Assembly (NCBI GenBank): GCA_900315175.1
Contig: OMYA01000002.1
Span: 186,001-250,000, forward strand
DNA length: 64,000 nucleotides
Source of the DNA: an uncultured Bacteroidales bacterium
GTDB taxonomy: Bacteria; Bacteroidota; Bacteroidia; Bacteroidales; F082
Direction of reading: 5' to 3'
The translations under genes and the position numbers were made by a program. Position 1 is the first letter of the stretch; each line of letters starts with the position of its first letter. The notes below the pieces were generated by a model. It saw nothing but the letters and a program-made list of their open reading frames with translations, was not told where the DNA came from and made no database searches. Positions 18,011 to 27,305 of the stretch are shown here, one piece after another.

Positions 18011-18202
18011 GTCATTTCGAGCGAAACGAAGTGGAGTCGAGAAATCCTTTTTAGTAGATAGCATTGTATTTTAACTTTTTCATTTGTTTAGGTCAAATAA
18101 GGATTTCTCCACTACGCCTATCGGCTCCGGTCGAAATGACAGGAGGGACTATCGGCTCCGGTCGAAATGACAGGAGGGACTATCGGCTCCGGTCGAAATG
18201 AC
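18011..18202. repeat. GTCATTTCGA palindromic element with 31-nt tandem extension
   Basis: Left arm GTCATTTCGA...GAGAAATCC (18011-18047) and right arm GGATTTCTCC...TCGAAATGAC (18101-18140) form a large inverted repeat. The right end is then repeated: a 31-nt unit begins at 18119, 18150 and 18181 (the third is partial). The last copy provides the stop codon of the adjacent broken gene in its restored frame. Confidence 0.85.
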
Positions 18203-18508
18203 GTTTGCGGCGCACTGCGGCGTAGCCGGCACCGACGGCGGTGAGGAGGCGGTGAGGATTAGTAATCCGCTGCCCAATGGAGCGGGCTCGTTGCCGAATG
18301 TCTGGTTGTTGAGATTGAAACCTCCGTTACCAAATGAGGAGTTGTAAAGTGCCCAGTTTGTGGCAAAACCGTCTCGCCCGACATCATTGTTGTCGAACTG
18401 CAGCAGGTTGTCGTTGCCACCTTGCGCGAGCACCGTTGCAGGCGACAACATACCCAATGCCATCGCCAGGGAAAGCACAAAGACTTTCAGTTTGGTTGTT
18501 TTTTCCAT
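18149..18508 (-). pseudogene. Small secreted protein, C-terminal anchor shifted out of frame
   Basis: Signal peptide ending VLAQ, then an Asn/Gly/Asp-rich middle and NQTFGNEPAPLGSGLLIL. In many Bacteroidales small proteins the PLGSGL block is followed by a membrane segment and a basic tail. Here a direct duplication of CCTCACCGCC (separated by T) adds 11 bases, and the frame changes to a Ser/Pro/Cys-rich tail. Removing the 11 bases restores LTAVGAGYAAVRRKRHFDRSR and a stop at 18180. I read it as a pseudogene or an off-phase allele. Confidence 0.65.
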
Positions 18509-18594
18509 CTGATTAGTTATAATTAGTAATTATAAATCCTTTGCGCGGTTCCCAAACGCAATAATTTTTGTTAATAGTAGTAGTGAAAACATAT

Positions 18595-18888
18595 AAAAAA
18601 GAAGCGCGGGAATCTGACCACTTGCCTATCCCGCTCTTAAGGCTCTAGCATGCCCATCAACTGAGGATAAGCAATGCCGAAGCCCACGCTGAAATGCGAT
18701 ATATTATTAAGTGTCAGGGAGACACCCTAATATACACAATTCCCATGGACGCCGCCTATTGCTTTATCGTGCAGTTGATTATGAATTTGCTAGATTCTAA
18801 GAGCCGCAGATAAAACGTTAGATCAACGTCTTTTTCAATATGTCTGTCATCCACCCAACCCCGTCTTACAGAGCTTCGGTGGTTGACG
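18595..18888 (-). ncRNA. Structured RNA of about 290 nt, family not identified
   Basis: Between two protein genes lies a transcript-like unit with no good reading frame. It has a TATTTTTG promoter box just before it. A 5' hairpin pairs CCACC and GTCA with GGTGG and TGAC. A long rod pairs GGCTCT-AG with CTAGAGCC, ATCAACTG with CAGTTGAT, and GATAAAGCAAT with ATTGCTTATC, capped by GTGTC-TCCCT-GACAC. It ends in an AGCGGGA/TCCCGC hairpin with a T-run. A rod with bulges is compatible with a 6S-like RNA, but I see no decisive motif for 6S, tmRNA, SRP or RNase P. Confidence 0.65.
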
Positions 18889-18891
18889 CTG

Positions 18892-18899
18892 CAAAAATA
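18892..18899 (-). promoter_or_regulatory. -7 box of the structured RNA
   Basis: Minus strand TATTTTTG, placing the 5' end at about 18887. No clear -33 element. Confidence 0.5.
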
Positions 18900-18948
18900 C
18901 AAAGAAAATCAATACGATAGAAAAAATTTTTAAAAAAATTTAAAAAAA

Positions 18949-19023
18949 TTAGCCATTAGCCGTTAGAAAAAAACTAACAACTAATGGCTAACTGCTAATG
19001 GCTATTAGCTAATGGCTAATAAC
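18949..19023. repeat. Heptamer array (TTAGCCA / CTAATGG), inverted arms
   Basis: Left arm TTAGCCA, TTAGCCG, TTAG; seven A; then right arm CTAATGG, CTAACTG, CTAATGG, CTATTAG, CTAATGG, CTAATAA in exact 7-nt steps. The arms are complementary, giving a hairpin just behind the pyrophosphatase stop; it may act as its terminator. Confidence 0.85.
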
Positions 19024-19026
19024 AGA

Positions 19027-21213
19027 TTACAGCAAGTGGCATGTGACTGTCAAGCCTGCCATCACGATTGAAACCATCGACATCAGCTTGATGAGGATGT
19101 TCAGTGATGGGCCTGATGTGTCTTTGAACGGGTCACCGACGGTGTCGCCGACCACTGTAGCCTTATGATTTTCAGAGCCTTTGCCTCCGAAGTTACCTTC
19201 TTCAACATATTTCTTTGCGTTATCCCAAGCACCGCCTGAGTTAGCCATGAAGACGGCCAACACGAAACCAGTTGAGAGGCCTCCAATCAACAGACCGAGG
19301 ACACCCGGGACACCGAGGATCAAGCCAGTGAGGATAGGCACCAGGATAGCGAGGATTGAAGGGACGAGCATCTCTTGCTGAGCACCTTTTGTGGAGATAG
19401 CCACGCAGCGTTCATAGTCAGGTTCTGCCTTGCCTTCAAGGATACCCTTGATGGTGCTGAACTGACGGCGCACCTCTTCGACCATCTTCTGGGCGGCGCG
19501 ACCGACAGCGTTCATTGTCATTCCGCAGAACACGAATGCCATCATGGCACCGATGAACACACCGACCAACACGACCGGGTTCATGAGGTTGACGTTGTAA
19601 GCCTCCATGAAGTCGACCAATGTGGCTTTTGCTGTCTCAACGCCATTAGGAAGTGTCTCGCCGATTCTCACAAGGGCGATTTTAATCTCTTCGACGTATG
19701 AGGCGAGGAGTGCGAGAGCTGTCAAAGCAGCTGAGCCGATAGCGAAGCCCTTACCTGTTGCAGCTGTGGTGTTTCCGAGAGCGTCGAGTGCATCGGTACG
19801 TTTACGCACTTCTGGTTCGAGGCCGCTCATTTCGGCGTTACCACCGGCGTTGTCGGCGATAGGACCGTAAGCGTCGGTTGCGAGGGTGATGCCAAGTGTT
19901 GAGAGCATACCGACAGCGGCGATGCCGATTCCGTAAAGTCCCATTGAGAGGTTGGCTGCGTTAAATTCAATATTAAAGCCGTTTGCGCAGAGGTATGCCA
20001 AGACTATGGCGACACCCACTGTCACGACAGGGATAGCCGTTGAGAGCATACCGAGGCCGAGACCTGAGATGATAACTGTTGCAGGACCTGTCTTAGAGCT
20101 TTCAGCGACTTTCTGAGTTGGTGTGTAGCTCTGTGATGTGTAGTATTCTGTGGATTTTCCGATAATCACACCGGCGAGCAGACCTACCACCACTGACAGT
20201 GACACCTGCCACCACTGGTTGGTCTCTGTGCCGAACAGCCATGCGAAGATACCGAAAGTGGCGACAGCGATAAGCACTGCTGCAGTGTTGGTGCCGCGGC
20301 TCAAAGCTCCGAGAAGCTGTTTCATGCCAGCGCCTTCTTTTGTCTTAACCATGAAGATACCGAACAATGAGAGCAACACGCCTGCTGCTGCGATAATCAT
20401 AGGGGCGAACACGGCTTTAAGCTGCATTTCGTAGCAACCTGCGCCGAATGCGGCTGCGCCGAGAGCTGCTGTCGCGAGGATTGAACCTGCATACGACTCA
20501 TAAAGGTCAGCGCCCATACCAGCGACGTCACCGACGTTGTCACCGACGTTATCTGCAATTGTTGCAGGGTTACGCGGGTCATCCTCAGGGATGTTGTACT
20601 CTGTCTTTCCGACGAGGTCAGCGCCGACGTCAGCAGCTTTGGTGTAGATACCTCCACCGACACGGGCGAACAATGCCTGTGTCGAAGCACCCATACCGAA
20701 TGTCAGCATAGTTGTTGTGATAATGATAAGGTGATTTGCCTCTTCAATGAAATAGTCGAGGACAAGGAACCACACGCTGATGTCGAGCAGTGCGAGACCC
20801 ACGACCACGAGACCCATAACGGCACCTGAACGGAAGGCCACCTGCAAGCCGCTGTTCAACGACTTACGAGCTGCGTTGGCTGTACGTGCAGAAGCAAAGG
20901 TTGCGGTCTTCATACCGAAGAAACCCGCCAAACCCGAGAAGAAACCTCCTGTGAGGAACGCGAACCAAACCCATTCATTCTGGAGTCCGAACAAGCTCAT
21001 AACAAAGAACAATGCCGCCAACACGACAAACACAATGATGACGACCTTGTACTGCTGTTTCAGATACGCCATAGCACCTCTTCTGACGTGCGAAGCAATT
21101 TTTTTCATCAAATCTGTTCCCTCGTCTTCCTTCATCATGCTCTTAAAGAAATAAAAAGCGAATGACAAAGCCAAAACTGACGCTGCGAGAACCAAATAAA
21201 TTACCCAATTCAT
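19027..21213 (-). CDS. hppA: Membrane-bound ion-pumping pyrophosphatase
   Basis: Integral membrane enzyme that couples pyrophosphate hydrolysis to H+ or Na+ export. 728 aa with about 16 membrane helices. Active-site blocks are visible: GKTEYNIPEDDPRNPATIADNVGDNVGD and the C-terminal GGAWDNAKKYVEEG and DTVGDPFKDTSGPSLNILIK. DALGNTTAATGKG has Ala where potassium-independent enzymes have Lys, so this is the potassium-dependent class. Whether Na+, H+ or both are moved cannot be read with certainty; Bacteroides relatives pump both. The ATG (MNWVIYL) is chosen over a TTG two codons upstream. Confidence 0.95.
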   Translation of the reverse strand: MNWVIYLVLAASVLALSFAFYFFKSMMKEDEGTDLMKKIASHVRRGAMAYLKQQYKVVIIVFVVLAALFFVMSLFGLQNEWVWFAFLTGGFFSGLAGFFGMKTATFASARTANAARKSLNSGLQVAFRSGAVMGLVVVGLALLDISVWFLVLDYFIEEANHLIIITTTMLTFGMGASTQALFARVGGGIYTKAADVGADLVGKTEYNIPEDDPRNPATIADNVGDNVGDVAGMGADLYESYAGSILATAALGAAAFGAGCYEMQLKAVFAPMIIAAAGVLLSLFGIFMVKTKEGAGMKQLLGALSRGTNTAAVLIAVATFGIFAWLFGTETNQWWQVSLSVVVGLLAGVIIGKSTEYYTSQSYTPTQKVAESSKTGPATVIISGLGLGMLSTAIPVVTVGVAIVLAYLCANGFNIEFNAANLSMGLYGIGIAAVGMLSTLGITLATDAYGPIADNAGGNAEMSGLEPEVRKRTDALDALGNTTAATGKGFAIGSAALTALALLASYVEEIKIALVRIGETLPNGVETAKATLVDFMEAYNVNLMNPVVLVGVFIGAMMAFVFCGMTMNAVGRAAQKMVEEVRRQFSTIKGILEGKAEPDYERCVAISTKGAQQEMLVPSILAILVPILTGLILGVPGVLGLLIGGLSTGFVLAVFMANSGGAWDNAKKYVEEGNFGGKGSENHKATVVGDTVGDPFKDTSGPSLNILIKLMSMVSIVMAGLTVTCHLL

Positions 21214-21346
21214 ACGCAATTTTTTTAATTAATAATTATTTTTACTTTTCTTTACTTTTTTCCAATGTTTTCAATCTGCAAAGTTCCGAATAATATTTTT
21301 TTTATCAAAGAAAAAAATTTAATTTTATTAAAAATTATTTTTAGCA

Positions 21347-21376
21347 TTGTCCGTCAAATATTTTTTCGTACTTTTG
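21347..21376 (+). promoter_or_regulatory. Promoter of the bfn-transporter-thyA-folA operon
   Basis: TTG, exactly 19 bases, then TACTTTTG: a textbook Bacteroidota -33/-7 pair. The box ends four bases before the ATG, so the message is probably leaderless. Confidence 0.8.
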
Positions 21377-21380
21377 TAGA

Positions 21381-21983
21381 ATGAATAAGATTGTGCTTGA
21401 AGAGATCGGATTGACATATACGTCGTCGCAAAGTGGCGCGTATGCTTTGCTTTTGAGCGAAAAAGGCTCAAAGCTTAAGATGCCTATCATCATCGGAAGT
21501 GCTGAGGCTCAATCGATTGCACTCGCCGCTGAAAATCACAAGGGCAAGCGTCCCCTCACCCACGACCTTTTCAAAGCTTTCGCCGATGTGTACCTTATTA
21601 ATATAAAGGAGGTATGTATCGACCGTTACCTCGATGGAGTTTTCTATGCGGAACTGGTGTGTGAAAAAGACGGTTTGACCACCGTTATCGACGCCCGAGC
21701 CTCCGATGCCATCGCTTTGGCGCTGCGTTTCAGGTGCCCGATTTACGCCAATAAGGACGTGATGACCGAGACCGGCATTGTGATTGAAGACAGCGATATT
21801 GAAGAAGCGAAGGACGGTGATGAAAACGGGGGCAAGAAGGGCGAAGTTACACTCAAACAGCTTCAGGAACAACTCGATGAGGCAGTTGAAAACGAGGATT
21901 TCGAGAAGGCTGTCATCCTCCGCGACGCGATTTTTGAGATAAAACGTGTTGAAACGGATGAAAACCCATCGAAACAATCATGA
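21381..21983 (+). CDS. Bifunctional-nuclease-domain (DUF151) protein with UVR motif
   Basis: A 200-aa protein. The first about 130 residues form the DUF151/BFN fold (VLEEIGLTYTSSQSGAYALLL, PIIIGSAEAQSIALA, ARASDAIALALRF). A Glu/Asp-rich linker leads to a C-terminal UVR motif (about 155-195, LKQLQEQLDEAVENEDFEKAVILRD), a helix pair known from UvrB and ClpC adaptors that mediates protein contacts. BFN homologues have been reported as nucleases in plants; in bacteria the role is unclear. It begins an operon with a nucleoside transporter, thyA and folA (23-base gap to the transporter), which fits nucleotide recycling. Confidence 0.85.
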   Translation: MNKIVLEEIGLTYTSSQSGAYALLLSEKGSKLKMPIIIGSAEAQSIALAAENHKGKRPLTHDLFKAFADVYLINIKEVCIDRYLDGVFYAELVCEKDGLTTVIDARASDAIALALRFRCPIYANKDVMTETGIVIEDSDIEEAKDGDENGGKKGEVTLKQLQEQLDEAVENEDFEKAVILRDAIFEIKRVETDENPSKQS

Positions 21984-22005
21984 AACAACAAAAAATCATT
22001 AAAAT

Positions 22006-23289
22006 ATGAAAGGGATTAAGTTTCGTTTGATTGTGATGAACTTCCTTATCTTTGCAGTATGGGGAGCTTATTTGTGTTCGCTTGGCGTATATCTCGACAA
22101 CATAGATCTTGACGCCAAAATCGGTTCATTTTTCGCCATCCAAGGCATCGTATCACTGTTTATGCCAGCCTTGATGGGTATCGTCGCCGACCGCTGGATC
22201 CCGGCACAGAAACTGCTTGGAATATGCCATTTTCTGGCAGCCATCTTCATGGCTATGGCAGGTTATATGGGAATGCAATACGGCAGTGACATCAGATTCG
22301 GACAGATTTTCCCATATTATGCCATCAGTGTGGCGTTTTTCATGCCTACGATAGCACTGGGTAACTCAGTGTCGTACAACGCCTTGTCGAAAGCAGGCTT
22401 GGATATCGTCAAGAGTTTCCCTCCTATCCGCGTGTTCGGCACCATCGGATTCATCGCCTCGATGTGGATCGTCAACTTTACAGGATACAAGGACAGCTAT
22501 ATGCAGCTGTACCTCTCGGCAGCGTGGAGCGTCATATTAGGTTTTTATGCTTTCACATTACCAGCATGTCCTGTGAACAAAAATGTCCAGAAAGGCTCTG
22601 TCGTCGATGCTCTCGGTCTCCGCGCCTTCGCATTGTTCAAAGAGAAAAAGATGTGTATCTTCTTCATTTTCTCATTCCTTCTCGGCATGTGCCTGCAGGT
22701 TACCAACGGCTTCGCCACTACTTACCTGGATGATTTCGGATTCAATCCGGATTATGCCAACGCATTCATCGTGAAGCACAACGTTTTCCTTTCATCAATC
22801 TCACAGATTTCAGAGACATTGTGCATCCTGCTAATCCCATTCTTCCTCCGCAGATATGGCATTAAGAAAGTGATGATTATCTCATTTATGGCATGGTTCC
22901 TTCGCTTCGCCTTCCTTGGAGCGGGTGGTCCGGAAGGCTTCGGCCTCGTGCTGCTCATCCTCTCGATGATAGTTTACGGCGTCGCTTTCGATTTCTTCAA
23001 CATCAGCGGTTCCTTGTTTGTCGACCAGAACACTGACGTGAGCATCAGAAACAGTGCACAGGGTGTGTTTATGATGATGACCAACGGTTTCGGCGCGACC
23101 ATTGGCGCCTACGCAGCCGGTTGGGTGGTAAAACACTTCATTGGAGGCATCGACGGCATTAAAAACTTCAGCGAGCTGATATTAGGATGGTCAAATGCCT
23201 GGTACACATTCGCAGTCTTCGCATTGGTAGTGGGAATATTGTTCGCAATAGTGTTTAAAGAAAATTATAATACCAAATTGGTAAAATGA
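22006..23289 (+). CDS. Nucleoside:H+ symporter (MFS, NHS family)
   Basis: A 427-aa inner-membrane carrier with twelve predicted membrane helices, resembling NupG/XapB nucleoside permeases. The N-terminus [26 protein letters not shown] and the following [11 protein letters not shown] (cytoplasmic loop 2) fit the family, as does the block [23 protein letters not shown] in the second half. It would import nucleosides with protons. The next gene, thymidylate synthase, overlaps it by four bases, and dihydrofolate reductase follows, so it is part of a pyrimidine-nucleotide operon. Confidence 0.88.
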   Translation: MKGIKFRLIVMNFLIFAVWGAYLCSLGVYLDNIDLDAKIGSFFAIQGIVSLFMPALMGIVADRWIPAQKLLGICHFLAAIFMAMAGYMGMQYGSDIRFGQIFPYYAISVAFFMPTIALGNSVSYNALSKAGLDIVKSFPPIRVFGTIGFIASMWIVNFTGYKDSYMQLYLSAAWSVILGFYAFTLPACPVNKNVQKGSVVDALGLRAFALFKEKKMCIFFIFSFLLGMCLQVTNGFATTYLDDFGFNPDYANAFIVKHNVFLSSISQISETLCILLIPFFLRRYGIKKVMIISFMAWFLRFAFLGAGGPEGFGLVLLILSMIVYGVAFDFFNISGSLFVDQNTDVSIRNSAQGVFMMMTNGFGATIGAYAAGWVVKHFIGGIDGIKNFSELILGWSNAWYTFAVFALVVGILFAIVFKENYNTKLVK

Positions 23290-24113
23290 GACAATACTTA
23301 GACCTACTTCAACGGATTCTCGACGAGGGCGTTCAGAAAGGCGACCGCACAGGCACCGGAACTATCAGTATTTTCGGGCATCAGATGAGGTTTAACCTCT
23401 CGGAAGGCTTTCCGCTCGTGACCACGAAAAAGGTTCACTTGAAATCGATAATCTACGAGTTGCTATGGCTCATCGCCGGCGACACGAACATAAAATATCT
23501 TCATGACCACAAAGTCTCTATTTGGGACGAATGGGCCAACGCCGACGGCGACCTTGGTCCGGTGTATGGCGCTCAATGGCGTAACTGGAACAATGAAGGC
23601 ATCGACCAAATCCAACAGGTCATCGACAGCATCAAAAACAACCCGAACAGCCGCCGTCACATTGTGACAGCATGGAACCCAAGCGTCCTGCCGGATGAGC
23701 ATGAGAAAGACTTCGCCAAAAACGTGGCTGCAGGTAAGGCGGCACTGCCACCATGCCACGCCTTCTTCCAGTTTTATGTGGCAAACAACAAACTGTCATG
23801 CCAGCTCTACCAACGCTCAGCCGACGTGTTCCTCGGCGTGCCGTTCAACATCGCATCATATTCACTGTTGACAATGATGATGGCTCAGGTATGCGGCCTC
23901 GAACCCGGCGATTTCGTCCACACATTCGGCGATGTGCATATCTACAACAACCACATGGAACAGGTGAAACTGCAACTTTCACGTGAGCCGCGACCACTTC
24001 CGACAATGAAGCTGAACCCTGAAATCAAAAGTTTGTTCGATTTCAAATACGAAGATTTCACGTTGGAAAATTATAATCCATATGACGCAATAAAAGCGGA
24101 AGTATCAATATAA
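23286..24113 (+). CDS. thyA: Thymidylate synthase
   Basis: Converts dUMP to dTMP with methylene-tetrahydrofolate. 275 aa, normal for ThyA. Visible: [17 protein letters not shown], the phosphate-binding [11 protein letters not shown], the active-site Cys in [26 protein letters not shown] and [10 protein letters not shown]. It overlaps the nucleoside transporter by four bases (ATGA) and is followed 24 bases later by dihydrofolate reductase, which regenerates the folate it oxidises. Confidence 0.97.
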   Translation: MRQYLDLLQRILDEGVQKGDRTGTGTISIFGHQMRFNLSEGFPLVTTKKVHLKSIIYELLWLIAGDTNIKYLHDHKVSIWDEWANADGDLGPVYGAQWRNWNNEGIDQIQQVIDSIKNNPNSRRHIVTAWNPSVLPDEHEKDFAKNVAAGKAALPPCHAFFQFYVANNKLSCQLYQRSADVFLGVPFNIASYSLLTMMMAQVCGLEPGDFVHTFGDVHIYNNHMEQVKLQLSREPRPLPTMKLNPEIKSLFDFKYEDFTLENYNPYDAIKAEVSI

Positions 24114-24119
24114 TTAATC

Positions 24120-24140
24120 AGTTAGGAGTTAGAAGTTATG
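24120..24140 (+). repeat. Three AGTTANN heptamers; the third contains the folA start codon
   Basis: AGTTAGG, AGTTAGA, AGTTATG in direct tandem. The ATG of the third unit is the folA start. Confidence 0.75.
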
Positions 24141-24638
24141 AAGACAAAGATTTCGATAATAGTGGCAATGGCAAAGAATCGCGCCATAGGAAAGGGAGGT
24201 GACTTGATATGGCATCTGTCGAACGACCTGAAACATTTCAAAGAAGTGACATCAGGACATACCGTGATAATGGGTTACAAAACCTATATGTCGCTGCCCA
24301 ATCAAAAGCCTCTGCCAAAGCGCCGCAATATCATCATCTCAAGCAGATTAAACGAGGCTCCAGAAGGTTTCGAATTGGCAAATTCTGTTTTGGATGCCAT
24401 GAAAATGGTGTTTAACGAAGAGGAGGTCTTCATCATCGGCGGCGGCATGATTTACGAACAGTTTCTGCAGATGGCCGATAAACTTTATCTCACCCGCATC
24501 GACAAAGACTATGACGCCGACACCTTCTTCCCCATCATAAATTTCAACAATTACGACCTCATCGACTTGAAGGTCATTGACGAAGACCCGCAGATTGACT
24601 GCAGTTACAGATTCGAGACGTGGGAACGCAAACAATAA
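24138..24638 (+). CDS. folA: Dihydrofolate reductase
   Basis: Reduces dihydrofolate with NADPH. 166 aa. Visible: ISIIVAMAKNRAIGKGGDLIWHLSNDLKHFK, with Trp and Asp at the substrate site, VIMGYKTYMSLP for NADPH binding, IIGGGMIYEQFL, and YDADTFFPI. It follows thyA as a dTMP-cycle pair. The start codon lies in a short heptamer repeat that runs through the thyA-folA gap. Confidence 0.96.
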   Translation: MKTKISIIVAMAKNRAIGKGGDLIWHLSNDLKHFKEVTSGHTVIMGYKTYMSLPNQKPLPKRRNIIISSRLNEAPEGFELANSVLDAMKMVFNEEEVFIIGGGMIYEQFLQMADKLYLTRIDKDYDADTFFPIINFNNYDLIDLKVIDEDPQIDCSYRFETWERKQ

Positions 24639-24640
24639 AA

Positions 24641-24672
24641 AAAATCGGGATTCACTTCAAAATCCCGATTTT
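24641..24672. terminator. Bidirectional terminator between folA and the C10 protease
   Basis: AAAATCGGGATT, 8-base loop, AATCCCGATTTT, with flanking A and T runs; ends two convergent genes. Confidence 0.9.
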
Positions 24673-24675
24673 CTT

Positions 24676-27246
24676 TTATCTCATCACTGAAACTTTCCTG
24701 ATAATTTCATGACCATCAGCAACCATTCGAACCAAATAAATCCCTGATTCAAAATCGTTAGTATTGACTGTCACCTCATTAGCCACGCGATTCTGCTCAA
24801 ACATTTTCTGTCCAATCGAGTTATAAATCGCGACACTGACAAGATTTTCCGCCTTGATAGTCAACATATCCTTTGCAGGATTCGGATAAATCTCAATTCT
24901 TTGAGTTCCAATCTCATCAACATTATCGGGAGAATAGTACTTTTTCACGAAATATTCGTTGTTATACCTTGCCTGAGCCGGAATTGAGTAACAATCGCTA
25001 TCCTGATAGAATGCTATAACTTTGTAATAATACCAGTTGCCATATTCAAGAGGCGCAGTCTCTTTATATTCAAATTTGTTAGCAGCCACAATCTTCACTC
25101 GCTGGTAAGTGCCATTTTCATTGCATTTTCTGAAGATGAAAAATGCGCTGAGATTTTCAGTGTTTACAGGAGCATCCCATGTGATAACAGGTTTTCCGTT
25201 ATTTTGAATATAATACCAAACGTTTCTTGCCGGATTGCAAGCGTCGCCAATGCTGACACAGGTCATTTCTGACAACTCGGACTCGCCGCTTTCGCAAAGG
25301 ACGCTCACATTGTAGCAATGTCCAAGTCCATCTGTATTTTGGTCAACGTAAGGTTGGGAATTATCTGTAACCATCTGATAGATAACGTCGTCGCGATAGA
25401 TGCAGAAAGTGTAGGCATCAGTCAATGAGCCATTCCATTCGAGGATGACATCTTCACCATCAGCGGTGCCTTCCAAATCAGTTGGGGCGCCACAAACGCC
25501 AGTATTACCGCATCCGTTATTGACCTCGAGGAACACACCTTCGGTCAGGTCTGCTGTCGAGCCAGAGAACGAGAACAGACTGACGTTCTGTGAGTTATAG
25601 ATATTAAATGAGATATTGTCGATGGTGTCGTTTGATGCGGCCCAGCCGAATTTGACGCGTCCAACCGGCACATCGACATGAGCTGCTTGCGGTGTCGATG
25701 AGGTGATGGTCATCTGAGCAATTTCGGTGTTAGCCATGTTGTAAATTGAGATATGGTTGCCTTTCCAGCCATAATAATCTGTTGATGTCATCACGATTCT
25801 CCAGTCGCATGTCGGTCCGAAAGCGACATCTCTCTGCAAAACCTGTTTGCCGTTACGTCCGTTGCTGACAGCGAAAACTTTATATTCGTAGTTGTCGTAA
25901 TATGGCACGTGGTCGGTGATGGTCATCTGTTGTCCGGCGACGATGCCCTCTGTGATTTCGTGGCAGACCTTGCTATTACGCATGACGACGATTTTTTCGA
26001 TATCGGACATTGGTGTGCCGTCGAGATATGTCGTAGGGTTTGTCCAGGTCAATGTTGCATCGAACGAGGTGTCAGATGTTGTTGTCACTACCAGGTTTGT
26101 AGGGGCGCTTGGGGTGGCGTCGTAGACCACTTGAGGCACGAAGTTGAACATAGCGTCGGCAGGATGAGTGTACGGGGCGTCATCGATGAGGTACCATCCG
26201 TCGGAACTGCCGCCCCAGCCAAGGTTGAAGTGGAACATGTCATAGTCGTCGTAGCCGTCGCAGACGAAGGCATGACATCCGTCATCTTCGCAGCCGCCGT
26301 AATACATTGGCCAGCCCATGTCGAACTGTTCGCGCACCATGCTTTTCCATATTTCAGTCTCGTAGTCATCGCGTCGACGTTGGACGTTGGCATCGCTATA
26401 GTTGTAATATTGATGGAGGGCTGCCGGTATGCCACCAGAGCCGCCGCCGCTACCGTCAGGACCGTAGCCCATGTCAATCATGACACCACAATGGAAGCTA
26501 ATCAACGCAACGGCCTGAATCTCCTCTATTGGTGAGTTTTCATTGATTTTGTTTGCCATATGATCCCAGTCATAATAGGTGTTTTCGAAGTCGGCGCAGA
26601 TTTCGCCATAGTCTTCGTGTATATAGCAATGGCTGCCGTTGCCGTGTTCAGGATACTTCCAGAACGCCACCAGCTGTGCCATCGCGGTGGCGAGACAGCC
26701 GACATAGGTATGACCATGTGAGCCGTCAGGATCTTCCGGACAGTAATAGTTGTATGGATAGCTCTGGTTCCATTGTGTCTGCACAAGATAGTCGATACCT
26801 CTGCCACCATGTCTTGAGACCAGACGTCCGTTCTTTTCGAGCATCTGCCAGTCCGCGGCGACGTCAGGAGCCGCGGCATTCATCGTCGGATGGTTTCTCA
26901 TACCCCTAACCTCAACGATACCATCAAGATAATCGCGCAACGCAGGCGGGATGTTATTGTAGTCGAAACTGCCGTTCTCTGAATATCCTATAATCGGACG
27001 ATAAAAGTCATCAGCCGACAGGATTATAAATCCCTGATTTCCGACATTAAAGACATAAAAACAAGCCTCACTTCTGTCAGAAAAAGCAGTATACGCCAGC
27101 GTCACGTCAAGATTTCTGCTCTGAATCTCAAAATGAGATGCGACGAATTTCCGGACAAGGCCCTGAGCTTTGTCAACATCGACGGGATTAGCTGTCAGAG
27201 TGTTAAGTGCCAACAAAGCGGTGATTATCAATAAGATTCTTTTCAT
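24676..27246 (-). CDS. C10 (streptopain-like) cysteine protease with T9SS sorting domain (copy 3)
   Basis: A secreted 856-aa protease. Order: signal peptide (ends TLTAN), propeptide/inhibitor region (about 20-150), catalytic core with Cys184 in YVGCLATAMAQ and His325 in DDGCHAFVCDGY, FHFNLGWGG, two or three fibronectin-like modules (about 380-770), then the C-terminal type A sorting domain beginning IEIYPNPAKDMLTIKAE. The sorting domain means export by type IX secretion and attachment or release at the surface. Homologues include P. gingivalis PrtT/periodontain and P. intermedia interpain. It is the last of three paralogues; the copy upstream ends in its own terminator. Confidence 0.9.
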   Translation of the reverse strand: MKRILLIITALLALNTLTANPVDVDKAQGLVRKFVASHFEIQSRNLDVTLAYTAFSDRSEACFYVFNVGNQGFIILSADDFYRPIIGYSENGSFDYNNIPPALRDYLDGIVEVRGMRNHPTMNAAAPDVAADWQMLEKNGRLVSRHGGRGIDYLVQTQWNQSYPYNYYCPEDPDGSHGHTYVGCLATAMAQLVAFWKYPEHGNGSHCYIHEDYGEICADFENTYYDWDHMANKINENSPIEEIQAVALISFHCGVMIDMGYGPDGSGGGSGGIPAALHQYYNYSDANVQRRRDDYETEIWKSMVREQFDMGWPMYYGGCEDDGCHAFVCDGYDDYDMFHFNLGWGGSSDGWYLIDDAPYTHPADAMFNFVPQVVYDATPSAPTNLVVTTTSDTSFDATLTWTNPTTYLDGTPMSDIEKIVVMRNSKVCHEITEGIVAGQQMTITDHVPYYDNYEYKVFAVSNGRNGKQVLQRDVAFGPTCDWRIVMTSTDYYGWKGNHISIYNMANTEIAQMTITSSTPQAAHVDVPVGRVKFGWAASNDTIDNISFNIYNSQNVSLFSFSGSTADLTEGVFLEVNNGCGNTGVCGAPTDLEGTADGEDVILEWNGSLTDAYTFCIYRDDVIYQMVTDNSQPYVDQNTDGLGHCYNVSVLCESGESELSEMTCVSIGDACNPARNVWYYIQNNGKPVITWDAPVNTENLSAFFIFRKCNENGTYQRVKIVAANKFEYKETAPLEYGNWYYYKVIAFYQDSDCYSIPAQARYNNEYFVKKYYSPDNVDEIGTQRIEIYPNPAKDMLTIKAENLVSVAIYNSIGQKMFEQNRVANEVTVNTNDFESGIYLVRMVADGHEIIRKVSVMR

Positions 27247-27264
27247 GGTTAATATTTTAAAGAA

Positions 27265-27305
27265 AAAGAGCGCTAAGCAAATCTTACCGTCGCCTCGCGC
27301 TCTTT
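27265..27305 (-). terminator. Terminator after the second C10 protease
   Basis: AAAGAGCGC ... GCGCTCTTT, 9-bp stem with T-run on the minus strand, in the gap before the third copy. Confidence 0.8.

Noticed and set aside
16481..18148. Diversity-generating retroelement
   Set aside because: The lectin-like end suggested it, but no reverse transcriptase, template repeat or accessory gene is present.
18595..18888. tmRNA, SRP RNA or RNase P RNA
   Set aside because: No tRNA-like ends, tag frame, GGAA-type SRP loop or P4 motif was found.
24113..24140. Tetrahydrofolate riboswitch before folA
   Set aside because: The gap is only 24 bases and made of heptamers; far too short.
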